Assembly: GCA_947252915.1 (NCBI GenBank) | Contig: CAMXWI010000055.1 | Location: 1-6,294, forward strand | DNA: 6,294 nt | Source of the DNA: an uncultured Lactobacillus sp. | Lineage (GTDB): Bacteria; Bacillota; Bacilli; Lactobacillales; Lactobacillaceae | Direction of reading: 5' to 3' | In this document: positions 1 through 6,294 of the stretch, one piece after another | Layout of the letters: every line of letters begins with the position of its first letter | Numbering within the stretch: position 1 is the stretch's first letter | Program-made: the position numbers and the translations under genes | Notes under the pieces: generated by a model | What the model saw: only the letters and a program-made list of their open reading frames with translations | Told to the model about the DNA's origin: nothing | Database searches by the model: none

Positions 1-1427
1 GGTAGAATACCCAATTGGTATTTCATCATCATAATTAGTGGTCCGCCACTCCATGCATGGTTGCGGGTTCCCATCTTCTTACTCCAAAATTCCCATAAAG
101 TTGGAAATTCATCAGACGCCATTTCACCGTACCGCTGATAAATTCTCCACAATGCAACACTGGGAGCGTTCAACCGATAAAGTGCTTCTAAAACAATCTT
201 TTCCATATAGGGACTAGCGTTAAAAACTTTTTTTAAGACCTGTATCAGAGCTTGCCGATGATTGCTTTGCATTAATCCACTATATACAACAAGCGCATTC
301 GCTCGATCATCTGGATTTTTATTATCAGTTTGATGATAATAAGCATTCTTTTCTTGATTCCAGAAATTCTCTTCAAAATGTTCCGAAATCTGTTTAGCTC
401 GTTCCTGCAAGGCAGGTAATTGTTCACAAGTTGGCTGAATTGTTTGAGCAATTTGGATTACTGAATTCAAGGCAGCATAATACCAGCATTCTTCAATCAC
501 AGCTTGATCAGCATTGCTCCCCCAATCCATCCAATCCCAGGTTCCAGCCCGATGGCTTACTAGCCCATTATCGTCAACAGACCAAAGATTCAGGTAGTTA
601 ATTAGTTTTTCTAATCCCTTTTGAAATGGTTGTTGATCGCCAGAATACATATAGTACGGCCAAAGATTAGCTACAAACGCCAATGATTGCATTGGCAGTT
701 CGAAATTACCACCGCCTTGTCCACTATCAATAATGGATTGTAATAAATTACCATGTTCATCTAAATTTGGTGAATCAATGCCATTTGGCGCCGTGGTGGG
801 AATTGCTCCCGAAATGTGTTGGAAATTCAAAGCTTGATTGATAGCTTTGTTGAACAGTGCATAGATATTTTGATCTAGTGAGTACGCACCCATTTCCATT
901 TCAATAACAGCATCACCAATCCATTGTGCTCGTTCTCGATCGGGACAATCCATAAATGAATCTCTTACCGTTACGTACAGTGTATCTAACGCCTTCTGAT
1001 ATAGCTTATTCATAAATGGACTATCACTGTCATAACTCCCCATTTTCTGGATTTGATACCCAGATGGCCGAAAGCCAAGGGATAGTACTTGCACATTTTG
1101 GGGAATCAGAAAGTTAATTTGATAACCGTTTATCCAACCAAGCGCTTCAAATTCTTGTAGACCTTGACGAGTGTGATAAACATGGCGCACTGAGTCACCA
1201 TGGCCGGCTGCTTCTTTCCATGTATCTGTATAAATCTCAATTTTCTGATTAGCATCCGAGATCACCTTTAAATAAGGAGTACCTTGTAAGTTAGTTCGAT
1301 TTTTGATGCTGTAAATTTTTATTCCTGGGTGATCTGGATCATCCTTAACATCCCAGTGATTAAATCGCTTGATTGATTCAACCTTCAAAAATGGAATTGG
1401 CCGTTTCACATACCCTTTAAAATGCGA
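1..1427 (-). other. Catalytic part of the second GH78 gene downstream of the TAG (open to the window edge)
   Basis: Translation continues in the same frame from the codon after the TAG (SHFKGYVKRPIPFL) to position 1 with no further stop, about 475 codons. RPIPFL is the segment that usually links the N-terminal jelly-roll to the next beta domain in this family. Residues about 205-320 form that domain. The six-hairpin barrel runs from about 330, with DCPDRERAQWIGD, the DSGQGGG loop at 428-434, the TWDWMDWG segment at 490-497, and TLWEFW with NHAWSGGP near the end. The first in-frame ATG is at 1043, deep inside the gene just before the barrel, and no convincing ribosome binding site or GTG/TTG restart is seen directly after the TAG. 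This part is therefore a continuation of the upstream gene, not a separate one. Confidence 0.8.
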
Positions 1428-1439
1428 CTATGCAGTCGC
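1424..1439 (-). repeat. Short perfect inverted repeat over the second amber codon
   Basis: The minus strand reads GCGACT, then loop GCAT, then AGTCGC: a perfect 6-bp stem. The T of the TAG is in the loop and its A and G open the 3' arm. A short run ATTTT follows, but the stem is too weak and lies inside a conserved frame, so it is not a convincing terminator. It may be chance, or the imprint of a hairpin-templated mutation. Confidence 0.4.
1428..1430 (-). other. In-frame amber codon (TAG) in the second GH78 gene
   Basis: Minus-strand codons are GCA GCG ACT GCA TAG TCG CAT TTT, that is A A T A stop S H F. The position is in the linker between the N-terminal jelly-roll and the RPIPFL segment, where extra or variable residues are tolerated in the family. 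The codon overlaps a perfect 6-bp hairpin (1424-1439). Confidence 0.9.
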
Positions 1440-2009
1440 TGCAGATGACCATTCATGATCATCAAAATCGATTGCGGACCAATTGCCTAAACTATCCGTT
1501 GCATAGTAATTAATATCCGGTTCTGCTAAGCGATAAGAACGATCCTGCTGTTTTTCAGCCGGATGATAGGCAGGATTCTTAATAACTGACCACTTCTCAT
1601 CACTAACTAAACTAACTTTACAGTCAATAGTTAAATCAGCAATCAAGCCGGGTAATCCACCATCAAAGAACCCATAGCCATTTTTCCCGAAGTAAACCGT
1701 TAGTATGGCAATCTGATTGATTCCATTGATTAAATACTTAGTAATATCAATTTGATCGTAATAAGCCATTTGAGGTGCTGGGCCATTTTTTACCTGACCT
1801 TCAAAAACTACTAATTCGCCATTTATCCATAACCAGTATTTCGATTCAACAGTCATTTTCAAGACCGCTTTTGATGGTTGCTGGTTCACTGTAAATTGGC
1901 GCCTAAAGCAGAGCCAATCACCACTATTAACCTGGAAAGATGGTGTGATCCATTTTCCTTTAAATTGATACTTGGATCGATTATCAATTATATTTTCCGC
2001 ATATGTCAT
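1428..2009 (-). CDS. N-terminal 193-residue fragment of the second GH78 enzyme
   Basis: Under the standard code this is the only part made from the first start. It is a single beta-sandwich domain: FKGKWITP at 17-24, FRRQF at 35-39, YWLWINGELV at 58-67, the DQIDIT turn at 85-90 and a closing FDDHEWSSA at 182-190. This resembles the non-catalytic jelly-roll that precedes the barrel in GH78 proteins. It contains none of the catalytic acids, so the fragment should have no glycosidase activity. It might fold as a lone carbohydrate-binding-like domain, but nothing here shows it is used so. A five-residue longer version from GTG at 2024 is possible but disfavoured. Confidence 0.72.
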   Translation of the reverse strand: MTYAENIIDNRSKYQFKGKWITPSFQVNSGDWLCFRRQFTVNQQPSKAVLKMTVESKYWLWINGELVVFEGQVKNGPAPQMAYYDQIDITKYLINGINQIAILTVYFGKNGYGFFDGGLPGLIADLTIDCKVSLVSDEKWSVIKNPAYHPAEKQQDRSYRLAEPDINYYATDSLGNWSAIDFDDHEWSSAATA

Positions 2010-2010
2010 G

Positions 2011-3594
2011 CTACTTTTCTCCACTTGTATTCACCGAGGCTTTTTTATCCAAACTACTATTCATCACGTTATTGTGACCCCAACATTCTTCATACTTAAA
2101 GCCAGTTAATTTTTCTACCACTGCCTTTGTCTTTGGATCAACATCCTCCATTGATCCACCGTTACGTAATCGCTTAACTTCTTTCAATAAAATCTTGTGG
2201 TTAGGAACATCCAACTTCAAAAAGTATGAGGAAATAATTCCTAAGATAGCTAAGATAATTGGTACAGCAGTGTACATGATCAAAATAGCGAGCCGAGTTC
2301 CTTCCGGTTGAGTCATTGCCTTTTCCTGGAACCCAGTAGCGTCTAAAATCCAACCAACGAGAATCAGAATAATACTACCAAATAATGTATCAATGAAGAC
2401 TTGCACACCAGAATATTGACCTTCACGTCGCTTCCCAGTAACAATTTCATCGACATCCGGCATAAATGTGAACACGAATTGACAAGCGTTAGTAACCCCA
2501 GCTTTACCAAAGTTAAGAATTGTTTGTAAAGTAATAAACCAGATCACTAAATGCGCAGGACGCCAAATTGCAATGGCTAAGATTGCTAAAGTATTGCCGA
2601 TTGTCCATAAAGCACCAAACCGATATGACTTCGGACCATCAGTTTTAGCTGTATACCAGAGGAAGAAGATCGTACAGAATAAACCAAACGCAAAGCCTAC
2701 CAATGTCGAAACATTAACGGTATTTGGTTGAAGAAGCAAAACAAAGACGATAAAGTAAGTATTAATATCACCCCAAAGTGCTCGGAACATACTTTCTGTA
2801 ATGTACATTGCCATGTAAAGGTTAAATGATTTAAGACGAAAGACCGATAGGAAGTTCCATACAATTTCTTTCATTTCAGTCATCGTTGTCTTAAAACTTC
2901 TAACTTTCGTTCCATTTACACCAGCTGCAGTTTTAACGTCGGTTGATTCGTCATACTTACGTTCATAGACGCTCTTATAAAAAATAAACATCCCAATAAT
3001 GTAAAGAACATTAAATACAATTGAAACCCACAGGAACGTCATTTCGTTGTGTTGGCCCATTTTAGCAAACATATACGTAGCCAATGACGATCCTAAAATG
3101 GTTCCCACAGCAGATCCATACTGATTAGCACCAGCTAATGCCGCCCGTTGAACAGAATTTTCTGTCATTTCTGACATAAAGGTTAGCCGTGTCGAACCCA
3201 TTAGTGGTTGCAAAACAATAAAAACAAAGTATGAAACATAGTAAATAAAATGTGGTTCATTCGGGACCCACAGCCAAATATATGCAATCGCTTCCAAAGG
3301 AAGGCCTAATAAAAGCATTCCTTTACGCCGACCAAACTTACGGCCAAAACGCGTTTGGTAAAGGTGATCAGAAATATAACCGAAAATTGGTGTACAAAAA
3401 GCTGAAATAATTTTCCCAGCTGCAAACATTGTGGTAGCCGCACCAACAGATAGACCAACGAATGTTGTTAAATAAAATAATAGCCAGACATTAACGAACC
3501 AATTATTAATTGAAGCTACTTCAAACATCCCAAAGCCAATTTTGTTCCATAATTTGACGTGCCCAGCTGAGCCTTCGTTTGTTGTCTTGTTCAT
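2011..3594 (-). CDS. GPH-family (MFS) glycoside:cation symporter
   Basis: This 527-residue membrane protein belongs to the glycoside-pentoside-hexuronide:cation symporter family, related to melibiose and lactose permeases. It probably brings rhamnosylated glycosides or a rhamnose disaccharide into the cell with H+ or Na+. The substrate is inferred only from the flanking GH78 genes. About twelve membrane segments are visible, near residues 20-45, 51-73, 91-110, 115-133, 158-178, 187-206, 258-288, 296-315, 324-344, 347-375, 398-416 and 436-459. Family marks are the loop after helix 2 (GYISDHLYQTRFGRKFGRRKG, 72-92; split here as GYISD plus RFGRKFGRRKG) and the helix 10-11 loop with MPDVDEIVTGKRREGQ at 378-393. 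A hydrophilic tail of about 68 residues (460-527) follows the last helix; there is no PTS IIA-like domain of the LacS kind. The gene is intact, starts at a strong ribosome binding site, and ends in TAG one nucleotide before the next gene's ATG. Confidence 0.93.
   Translation of the reverse strand: MNKTTNEGSAGHVKLWNKIGFGMFEVASINNWFVNVWLLFYLTTFVGLSVGAATTMFAAGKIISAFCTPIFGYISDHLYQTRFGRKFGRRKGMLLLGLPLEAIAYIWLWVPNEPHFIYYVSYFVFIVLQPLMGSTRLTFMSEMTENSVQRAALAGANQYGSAVGTILGSSLATYMFAKMGQHNEMTFLWVSIVFNVLYIIGMFIFYKSVYERKYDESTDVKTAAGVNGTKVRSFKTTMTEMKEIVWNFLSVFRLKSFNLYMAMYITESMFRALWGDINTYFIVFVLLLQPNTVNVSTLVGFAFGLFCTIFFLWYTAKTDGPKSYRFGALWTIGNTLAILAIAIWRPAHLVIWFITLQTILNFGKAGVTNACQFVFTFMPDVDEIVTGKRREGQYSGVQVFIDTLFGSIILILVGWILDATGFQEKAMTQPEGTRLAILIMYTAVPIILAILGIISSYFLKLDVPNHKILLKEVKRLRNGGSMEDVDPKTKAVVEKLTGFKYEECWGHNNVMNSSLDKKASVNTSGEK
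2019..2022 (-). promoter_or_regulatory. Shine-Dalgarno GGAG inside the symporter 3' end, serving the second GH78 gene
   Basis: GGAG is followed by 9 nt and then ATG at 2009. The site lies in the last codons of the symporter (S G E K stop), so translation of the second GH78 gene is probably coupled to that of the permease. It also decides the start: the longer reading from GTG at 2024 would begin on top of this site. Confidence 0.75.
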
Positions 3595-3602
3595 CTTAAC
3601 TA

Positions 3603-3608
3603 CTCCTT
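3603..3608 (-). promoter_or_regulatory. Shine-Dalgarno site of the symporter gene
   Basis: The minus strand reads AAGGAG followed by 8 nt (TAGTTAAG) and then ATG at 3594. This is a near-perfect ribosome binding site at optimal spacing. It lies in the 20-nt gap after the TAA of the first GH78 gene, which fixes the symporter start and shows the gene is translated independently of the broken enzyme. Confidence 0.9.
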
Positions 3609-3614
3609 ATCGTA

Positions 3615-4520
3615 TTAATCTTTAACTATTTCAAAGTGCCAGTCGCCTGAACCAACTTGGTAATTATTAAAGTTACCCTTAGGATCTTCACTTAAGTTTC
3701 GACCATCACCAGCAGCCTTCGTTAAATGGAAATCATGTGGTAAAACAACTGTCGCTTCCGTATTAAATGGAATCTTTAAGTAGAGGTCATGAACTTGTCC
3801 TTGGTCATTCTTTTTCCATGAAAGACTAACGGGACCATAATTGCCATAAATCGTTCCACTAACATAATTCAATGGCAGGTCTGGTAGCTTAACTAAAACA
3901 TGTTTATTAGCAATTCCATCAAATTTCATCCCTAAAATTCCATTAATAACTGCAACAATTGCTTGCGCTGACCACGCATGAGACTGACTATTTGCATCAC
4001 CCGAAAGTTTCCAAGCTTCTGGTGTAAAAGTTCTTCCTAATTTAACCTGCTGGGCCCAACCAAAGTCATTAGGGTTAGTCAGCAATTTTAATGCCGCAAC
4101 GTTGTTGCCATTATCAGTAAGCGCTTTCAAAAGCCAGTGAACTGTCATTGGTCCTTGTTTCATTCCCTGCTGACCAATCCAATCCGCAATTAACTTCCTC
4201 GAAGTAACTGGTGCGACATCGAAAGCGACCGCATATGAATTAGCAAGCTGACTGATATGGTCAGATAACCTTCCATCATCAAACATTCCATCAGTGTATA
4301 AGCCGTTATCCAAACGAAGTTTACTATTAATTTGATCAATTAAGTTCTGATAAATTGAAGTTAATTTTTCAAGTTGCTTCTTATCCGCTTTAATCACCGA
4401 TCCAACCTCAACAACGCTCCGGAGAACACTAACTCCCAGAATATTAACAGTTGTCCGCGCGGTAGTTGCCATATCATAGCCAAATCGACTATGAGCTGGC
4501 CAATCAATAATTCCGTTTAG
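3615..4520 (-). other. C-terminal 301 codons of the interrupted GH78 gene, no credible start of its own
   Basis: This segment continues the upstream frame directly after the TAG and ends in TAA. It starts LNGIIDWPAHSRFGYD, the conserved stretch that follows the glycine loop in GH78 barrels. It then carries the second half of the (alpha/alpha)6 barrel, including TPEAW (predicted catalytic base at about residue 758 of the joined protein) and SHAWSA at 770-775. From about residue 800 comes the C-terminal beta domain (GTIYGNYGPVSLSW). The first ATG is at 4472, inside the conserved block. The sequence before it (GGCTATGAT) has no Shine-Dalgarno, and starting there would cut a barrel helix. I therefore do not treat the 285-codon ORF from 4472 as a separate gene. 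It is the tail of the same gene. Confidence 0.78.
4116..4129 (-). promoter_or_regulatory. Possible intragenic catabolite-response (cre)-like site
   Basis: The minus strand reads TGAAAGCGCTTACT, which fits a degenerate cre pattern (TGWAARCGYTWNCW) for CcpA binding in Firmicutes, with T instead of the usual final A. It lies within the first GH78 gene, about 520 nt before the symporter start, and encodes ordinary protein (K A L T). Internal cre sites can act as roadblocks, and catabolite repression of such operons is usual, but a chance match is quite possible. Confidence 0.2.
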
Positions 4521-4523
4521 CTA
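4521..4523 (-). other. In-frame amber codon (TAG) in the first GH78 gene
   Basis: Reading on the minus strand, the codons run GGA AGT GGT CCT TAG CTA AAC GGA, that is G S G P stop L N G. The frame and the conserved GH78 sequence continue unchanged after it. One base change from a Tyr codon (TAT or TAC) or from Trp, Gln, Lys, Glu, Ser or Leu codons could have produced it; which one cannot be told without a homologue. It sits in the 8-bp palindrome TTAGCTAA (4517-4524). Confidence 0.9.
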
Positions 4524-6290
4524 AGGACCACTTCCACCGTCAAGACGACTCACTAAGCCCTTTTGAGGACCATCAGTTGCTATATTGCGAATAATATAAT
4601 CTGCTGTCCGTAATAAATATGGATAAGCACGTTTCATGAAATCAAGGTCACCAGAAACTTCATAGTATCGCCAAACCCAATCAGGGAATAGCTCCGTATA
4701 GTCTGGAATATCACGTTTACCATCACCATTTGGATAAACCGAATTGTAACGGCCTTGATCACTACCGGAATTCCAATACCGATCTTGTGATTCCAGAAAT
4801 TCATTCAAAGCTTGCTTGGTACCCATTCGATCACCAAGTACCGCCATCGTCCCATATGATTCATTCGCCGCATCAACTAGAAATTGTCCTTTTTCACGAG
4901 TTGGTGTATCAACAAATTGTTGTTGAACTCCTAGCAGCAATGACCGTTGCATTAAATCCCATACATCATTCAACATTCGATTAGAACTAGTAAACTTGGC
5001 ATACATATATTCAGGCATTCGACGATGAACAACTATTCCGCAAATATCACCTAAAGAAAAATCTTCATCATCAGGAACTTCAACATACCGACACGCCAGA
5101 TGGGTAAAAGCCTTAAAAGTTTGTTCACCATCTTTTTCAGTGTAGTAATATGACATATCTGTTCCTTGCGCCGTTACATGGTCAGTAGCAACTCGTCCAT
5201 CCGCTGTCAATTCATAACCAGAAAGAATGTGTACTACCTTCCCTGCTTGACCGTATTTAAAGTGAACCTGTGGTCGAATTGGATAAACTTTACCAAAATC
5301 TGCCACTTGGGTACCATCTGCCGCTTGCAAAATACGTTGTGGATAAATCTTTTCTTCTGTCATCCGCGTCATCAAACCCGTTACCTTTGTAAACGGCTTG
5401 GTTGGATGCGTCCCAATTACTGTAGGCTGATCCCAATTTTGATCATCAAATCCTGAAGACTTCCACCCATCATCTTGTTCAGCCATGATGGCATTAAAGT
5501 GTTCAATATGATCTCCTTCACCATTTCGTAAACTGGCAGGTTCATAAGGGCCACGCTTTACACGCCAACTTTCATCAGTAACAATCATTTGATGACTGCC
5601 GTCTGCATATTTCACATCGATTTTTACCAGAAATCCAGGGATTCCTGCCGGCCGACCCTGTCCATTTCCATACCAGTGGTTTAAAAGACCAACAGTTAGT
5701 GACTTTTGGTTACACAAATTAGTGATATCGGTAGCTTGGTAATAACCTTCGCCAGGATAGGCATAAGATAACCCTCGGTCAGCTCGTTGACCATTAATAT
5801 AGAGAACATAATCATGATTGGCAGCAACATAACTATGGACACTCGCAATTGGTGTAGATTGTAATTGAACTTCTTTGCGGGCAATCGTCCAACGATCACC
5901 TTCAATTTCATCTGGTGTAAGTTGTCGATCTAACCACTTAGCTCCGCTCCAACTATTATTACCAATTCCTGTGTCAAACCGATTCCAGTTAGACCATGCA
6001 GACGCTAAATCATCATTATTCCAAACTTTAACCCGCCAGAAATAGGTATTCCCTTCTGCCAATTTTTTGCCATTGTATGGAATATGAAGTTGATCACTGT
6101 CCAGAACTTTATCGCTATCCCAAACTAGTGCTTCTTCAGAATCCTTAACCTGAATTTGATAAGCTGTTTGTACCTGCTCACTGGCATCACTACGACACCA
6201 CCAACTAAACTGTGGTATTCCTTCGACATTTAAAGGTGAAATAGAATTATTAACCATTAAGCGGCAAGGAATAAAATTATTATTCATCAT
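4521..6290 (-). CDS. N-terminal 589 residues of the interrupted GH78 alpha-L-rhamnosidase
   Basis: This is what the standard code would produce from the first gene. Residues about 7-108 form an Ig/Fn3-like domain of the rhamnosidase N-terminal type (YFWRVKVW, then W-rich linker). Residues about 135-300 are a jelly-roll domain (YVLYINGQ, then DIT and a GNGQGRP loop). Residues about 328-408 form a second beta domain (DFGKVYPIRP, then FTHLACRYVEV). The six-hairpin catalytic barrel starts near 425. The active-site signature is DTPTREKGQFLVD at 461-473, with D, E and D at spacing 0, +5 and +12. A DYTELFPDWVWRYYEVSGD segment follows at 530-548. The product stops after GGSGP, inside the barrel, so it lacks half the fold and the predicted general base. 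A stable active enzyme is unlikely. There is no signal peptide or membrane segment. Its codon use looks like that of its neighbours. Confidence 0.8.
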   Translation of the reverse strand: MMNNNFIPCRLMVNNSISPLNVEGIPQFSWWCRSDASEQVQTAYQIQVKDSEEALVWDSDKVLDSDQLHIPYNGKKLAEGNTYFWRVKVWNNDDLASAWSNWNRFDTGIGNNSWSGAKWLDRQLTPDEIEGDRWTIARKEVQLQSTPIASVHSYVAANHDYVLYINGQRADRGLSYAYPGEGYYQATDITNLCNQKSLTVGLLNHWYGNGQGRPAGIPGFLVKIDVKYADGSHQMIVTDESWRVKRGPYEPASLRNGEGDHIEHFNAIMAEQDDGWKSSGFDDQNWDQPTVIGTHPTKPFTKVTGLMTRMTEEKIYPQRILQAADGTQVADFGKVYPIRPQVHFKYGQAGKVVHILSGYELTADGRVATDHVTAQGTDMSYYYTEKDGEQTFKAFTHLACRYVEVPDDEDFSLGDICGIVVHRRMPEYMYAKFTSSNRMLNDVWDLMQRSLLLGVQQQFVDTPTREKGQFLVDAANESYGTMAVLGDRMGTKQALNEFLESQDRYWNSGSDQGRYNSVYPNGDGKRDIPDYTELFPDWVWRYYEVSGDLDFMKRAYPYLLRTADYIIRNIATDGPQKGLVSRLDGGSGP

Positions 6291-6294
6291 TACT

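Larger units (their letters stand above)
1..2009 (-). pseudogene. Second GH78-type alpha-L-rhamnosidase gene, interrupted by one in-frame TAG and cut by the window edge
   Basis: From ATG at 2009 to the left edge the frame is open for 669 codons except for TAG at codon 194. The predicted enzyme is a cytosolic GH78 glycosidase that removes L-rhamnose. It is a different subtype from the first gene: it lacks the N-terminal Ig domain and begins with a jelly-roll domain. Counting through the TAG, the signature DCPDRERAQWIGD at 354-366 gives the three acids D354, E359 and D366. The general base is expected at E640 in TLWEFW, followed by NHAWSGGP at 650-657. These are canonical GH78 motifs. The C-terminus, probably a small beta domain, is beyond position 1. 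No signal peptide is seen. The start is supported by GGAG 9 nt upstream and lies 1 nt after the permease stop. Readthrough, suppression or a base error could each rescue the gene; loss of function is the simplest reading. Confidence 0.87.
3615..6290 (-). pseudogene. Alpha-L-rhamnosidase (GH78) gene interrupted by one in-frame TAG
   Basis: The whole span is one reading frame of 892 codons ending in TAA, broken only by a TAG at codon 590. The enzyme would hydrolyse terminal non-reducing alpha-L-rhamnose from rhamnosides in the cytosol; no signal peptide is visible. The usual GH78 layout is all present: N-terminal Ig/Fn3-like domain, beta-sandwich domains, (alpha/alpha)6 barrel and C-terminal beta domain. 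Three acidic active-site residues (D461, E466, D473, by analogy with D567, E572 and D579 of Bacillus RhaB) lie before the TAG. The likely general base, in TPEAW at about E758 counting through the TAG, lies after it. Sixteen codons after the TAG (LNGIIDWP and onward) are conserved in character and in the same frame, so this is a point change rather than an indel. A start at 6287 (second ATG) is equally possible; its ribosome binding site is outside the window. It is first in the visible operon. Family assignment is confident. Pseudogene status is an inference, because readthrough cannot be excluded. Confidence 0.88.

Noticed and set aside
1421..1439. Hairpin 1424-1439 as a Rho-independent terminator
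   Set aside because: The stem is only 6 bp, the T run is short, and it lies inside a gene whose frame continues afterwards.
1428..2024. GTG start at 2024 for the second GH78 gene
   Set aside because: It would overlap the permease stop and place the start on the GGAG that is correctly spaced for ATG at 2009.
1878..2099. Plus-strand 73-codon ORF
   Set aside because: Antisense to the second GH78 gene and the permease end; its product has no recognisable family features.
3615..4472. A separate 285-codon gene starting at ATG 4472
   Set aside because: It is in the same frame as the upstream GH78 sequence, the 16 codons between the TAG and this ATG are conserved GH78 sequence, and there is no Shine-Dalgarno before it. 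It is the tail of the interrupted gene.
1428..4523. Pyrrolysine or genome-wide TAG reassignment
   Set aside because: Neither GH78 family nor this type of organism is known for it, and the permease uses TAG as a normal stop right before the next gene's start.
4730..4984. Plus-strand 84-codon ORF
   Set aside because: Shadow lying opposite the conserved GH78 active-site region.
5166..5456. Plus-strand 96-codon ORF
   Set aside because: Shadow opposite the GH78 N-terminal domains; no plausible domain or ribosome binding site context.
5696..5911. Minus-strand 71-codon ORF in another frame
   Set aside because: Fully inside the GH78 jelly-roll coding region in a different frame; no protein-like features.
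1..6294. CRISPR arrays, tRNA or rRNA genes, insertion sequences, phage or defence genes
   Set aside because: No repeated spacers, tRNA-like clover-leaf sequences, transposase or terminal inverted repeats are seen; the window is fully taken up by the three-gene operon.

Overview
The window looks like a piece of a glycoside-use operon from a low-GC Gram-positive bacterium, most likely a lactic acid bacterium (Lactobacillaceae). The basis is AT-leaning codon use, strong AGGAG-type ribosome binding sites, cytosolic GH78 enzymes without signal peptides, and a GPH-family permease between two GH78 genes. That arrangement resembles the rhamnoside loci known from Lactiplantibacillus plantarum and relatives. 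The species call is inference.

Every gene is on the minus strand, so transcription runs from high to low coordinates. In that order they are: (1) an alpha-L-rhamnosidase gene, 6290 to 3615; (2) a GPH/MFS glycoside:cation symporter, 3594 to 2011, 20 nt downstream with a textbook Shine-Dalgarno; (3) a second GH78-type gene starting at 2009, one nucleotide after the symporter stop and running off the left edge at position 1. Gaps are too short for internal promoters or terminators, so this reads as one operon. The operon promoter and any regulator gene lie beyond the right edge. No stretch above 300 bases lacks coding sequence.

The main observation is that both GH78 genes are open from end to end in a single frame except for one in-frame TAG codon each: 4523-4521 in the first gene (codon 590 of 892) and 1430-1428 in the second (codon 194). 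On both sides of each TAG the translation is conserved GH78 sequence in the same frame, so these are substitutions or recoded codons, not frameshifts. The symporter between them is intact. As read with the standard code, neither enzyme would be made whole: the first loses its predicted general base and half of its catalytic barrel, and the second loses the whole catalytic domain.

If intact, the system would import rhamnosylated compounds (for example plant flavonoid rhamnosides or rutinose-type disaccharides) through the permease and split off L-rhamnose in the cytosol with two different rhamnosidases. As it stands, the window most simply shows recent loss of this ability. Amber readthrough, suppression or a sequence error are the alternatives.
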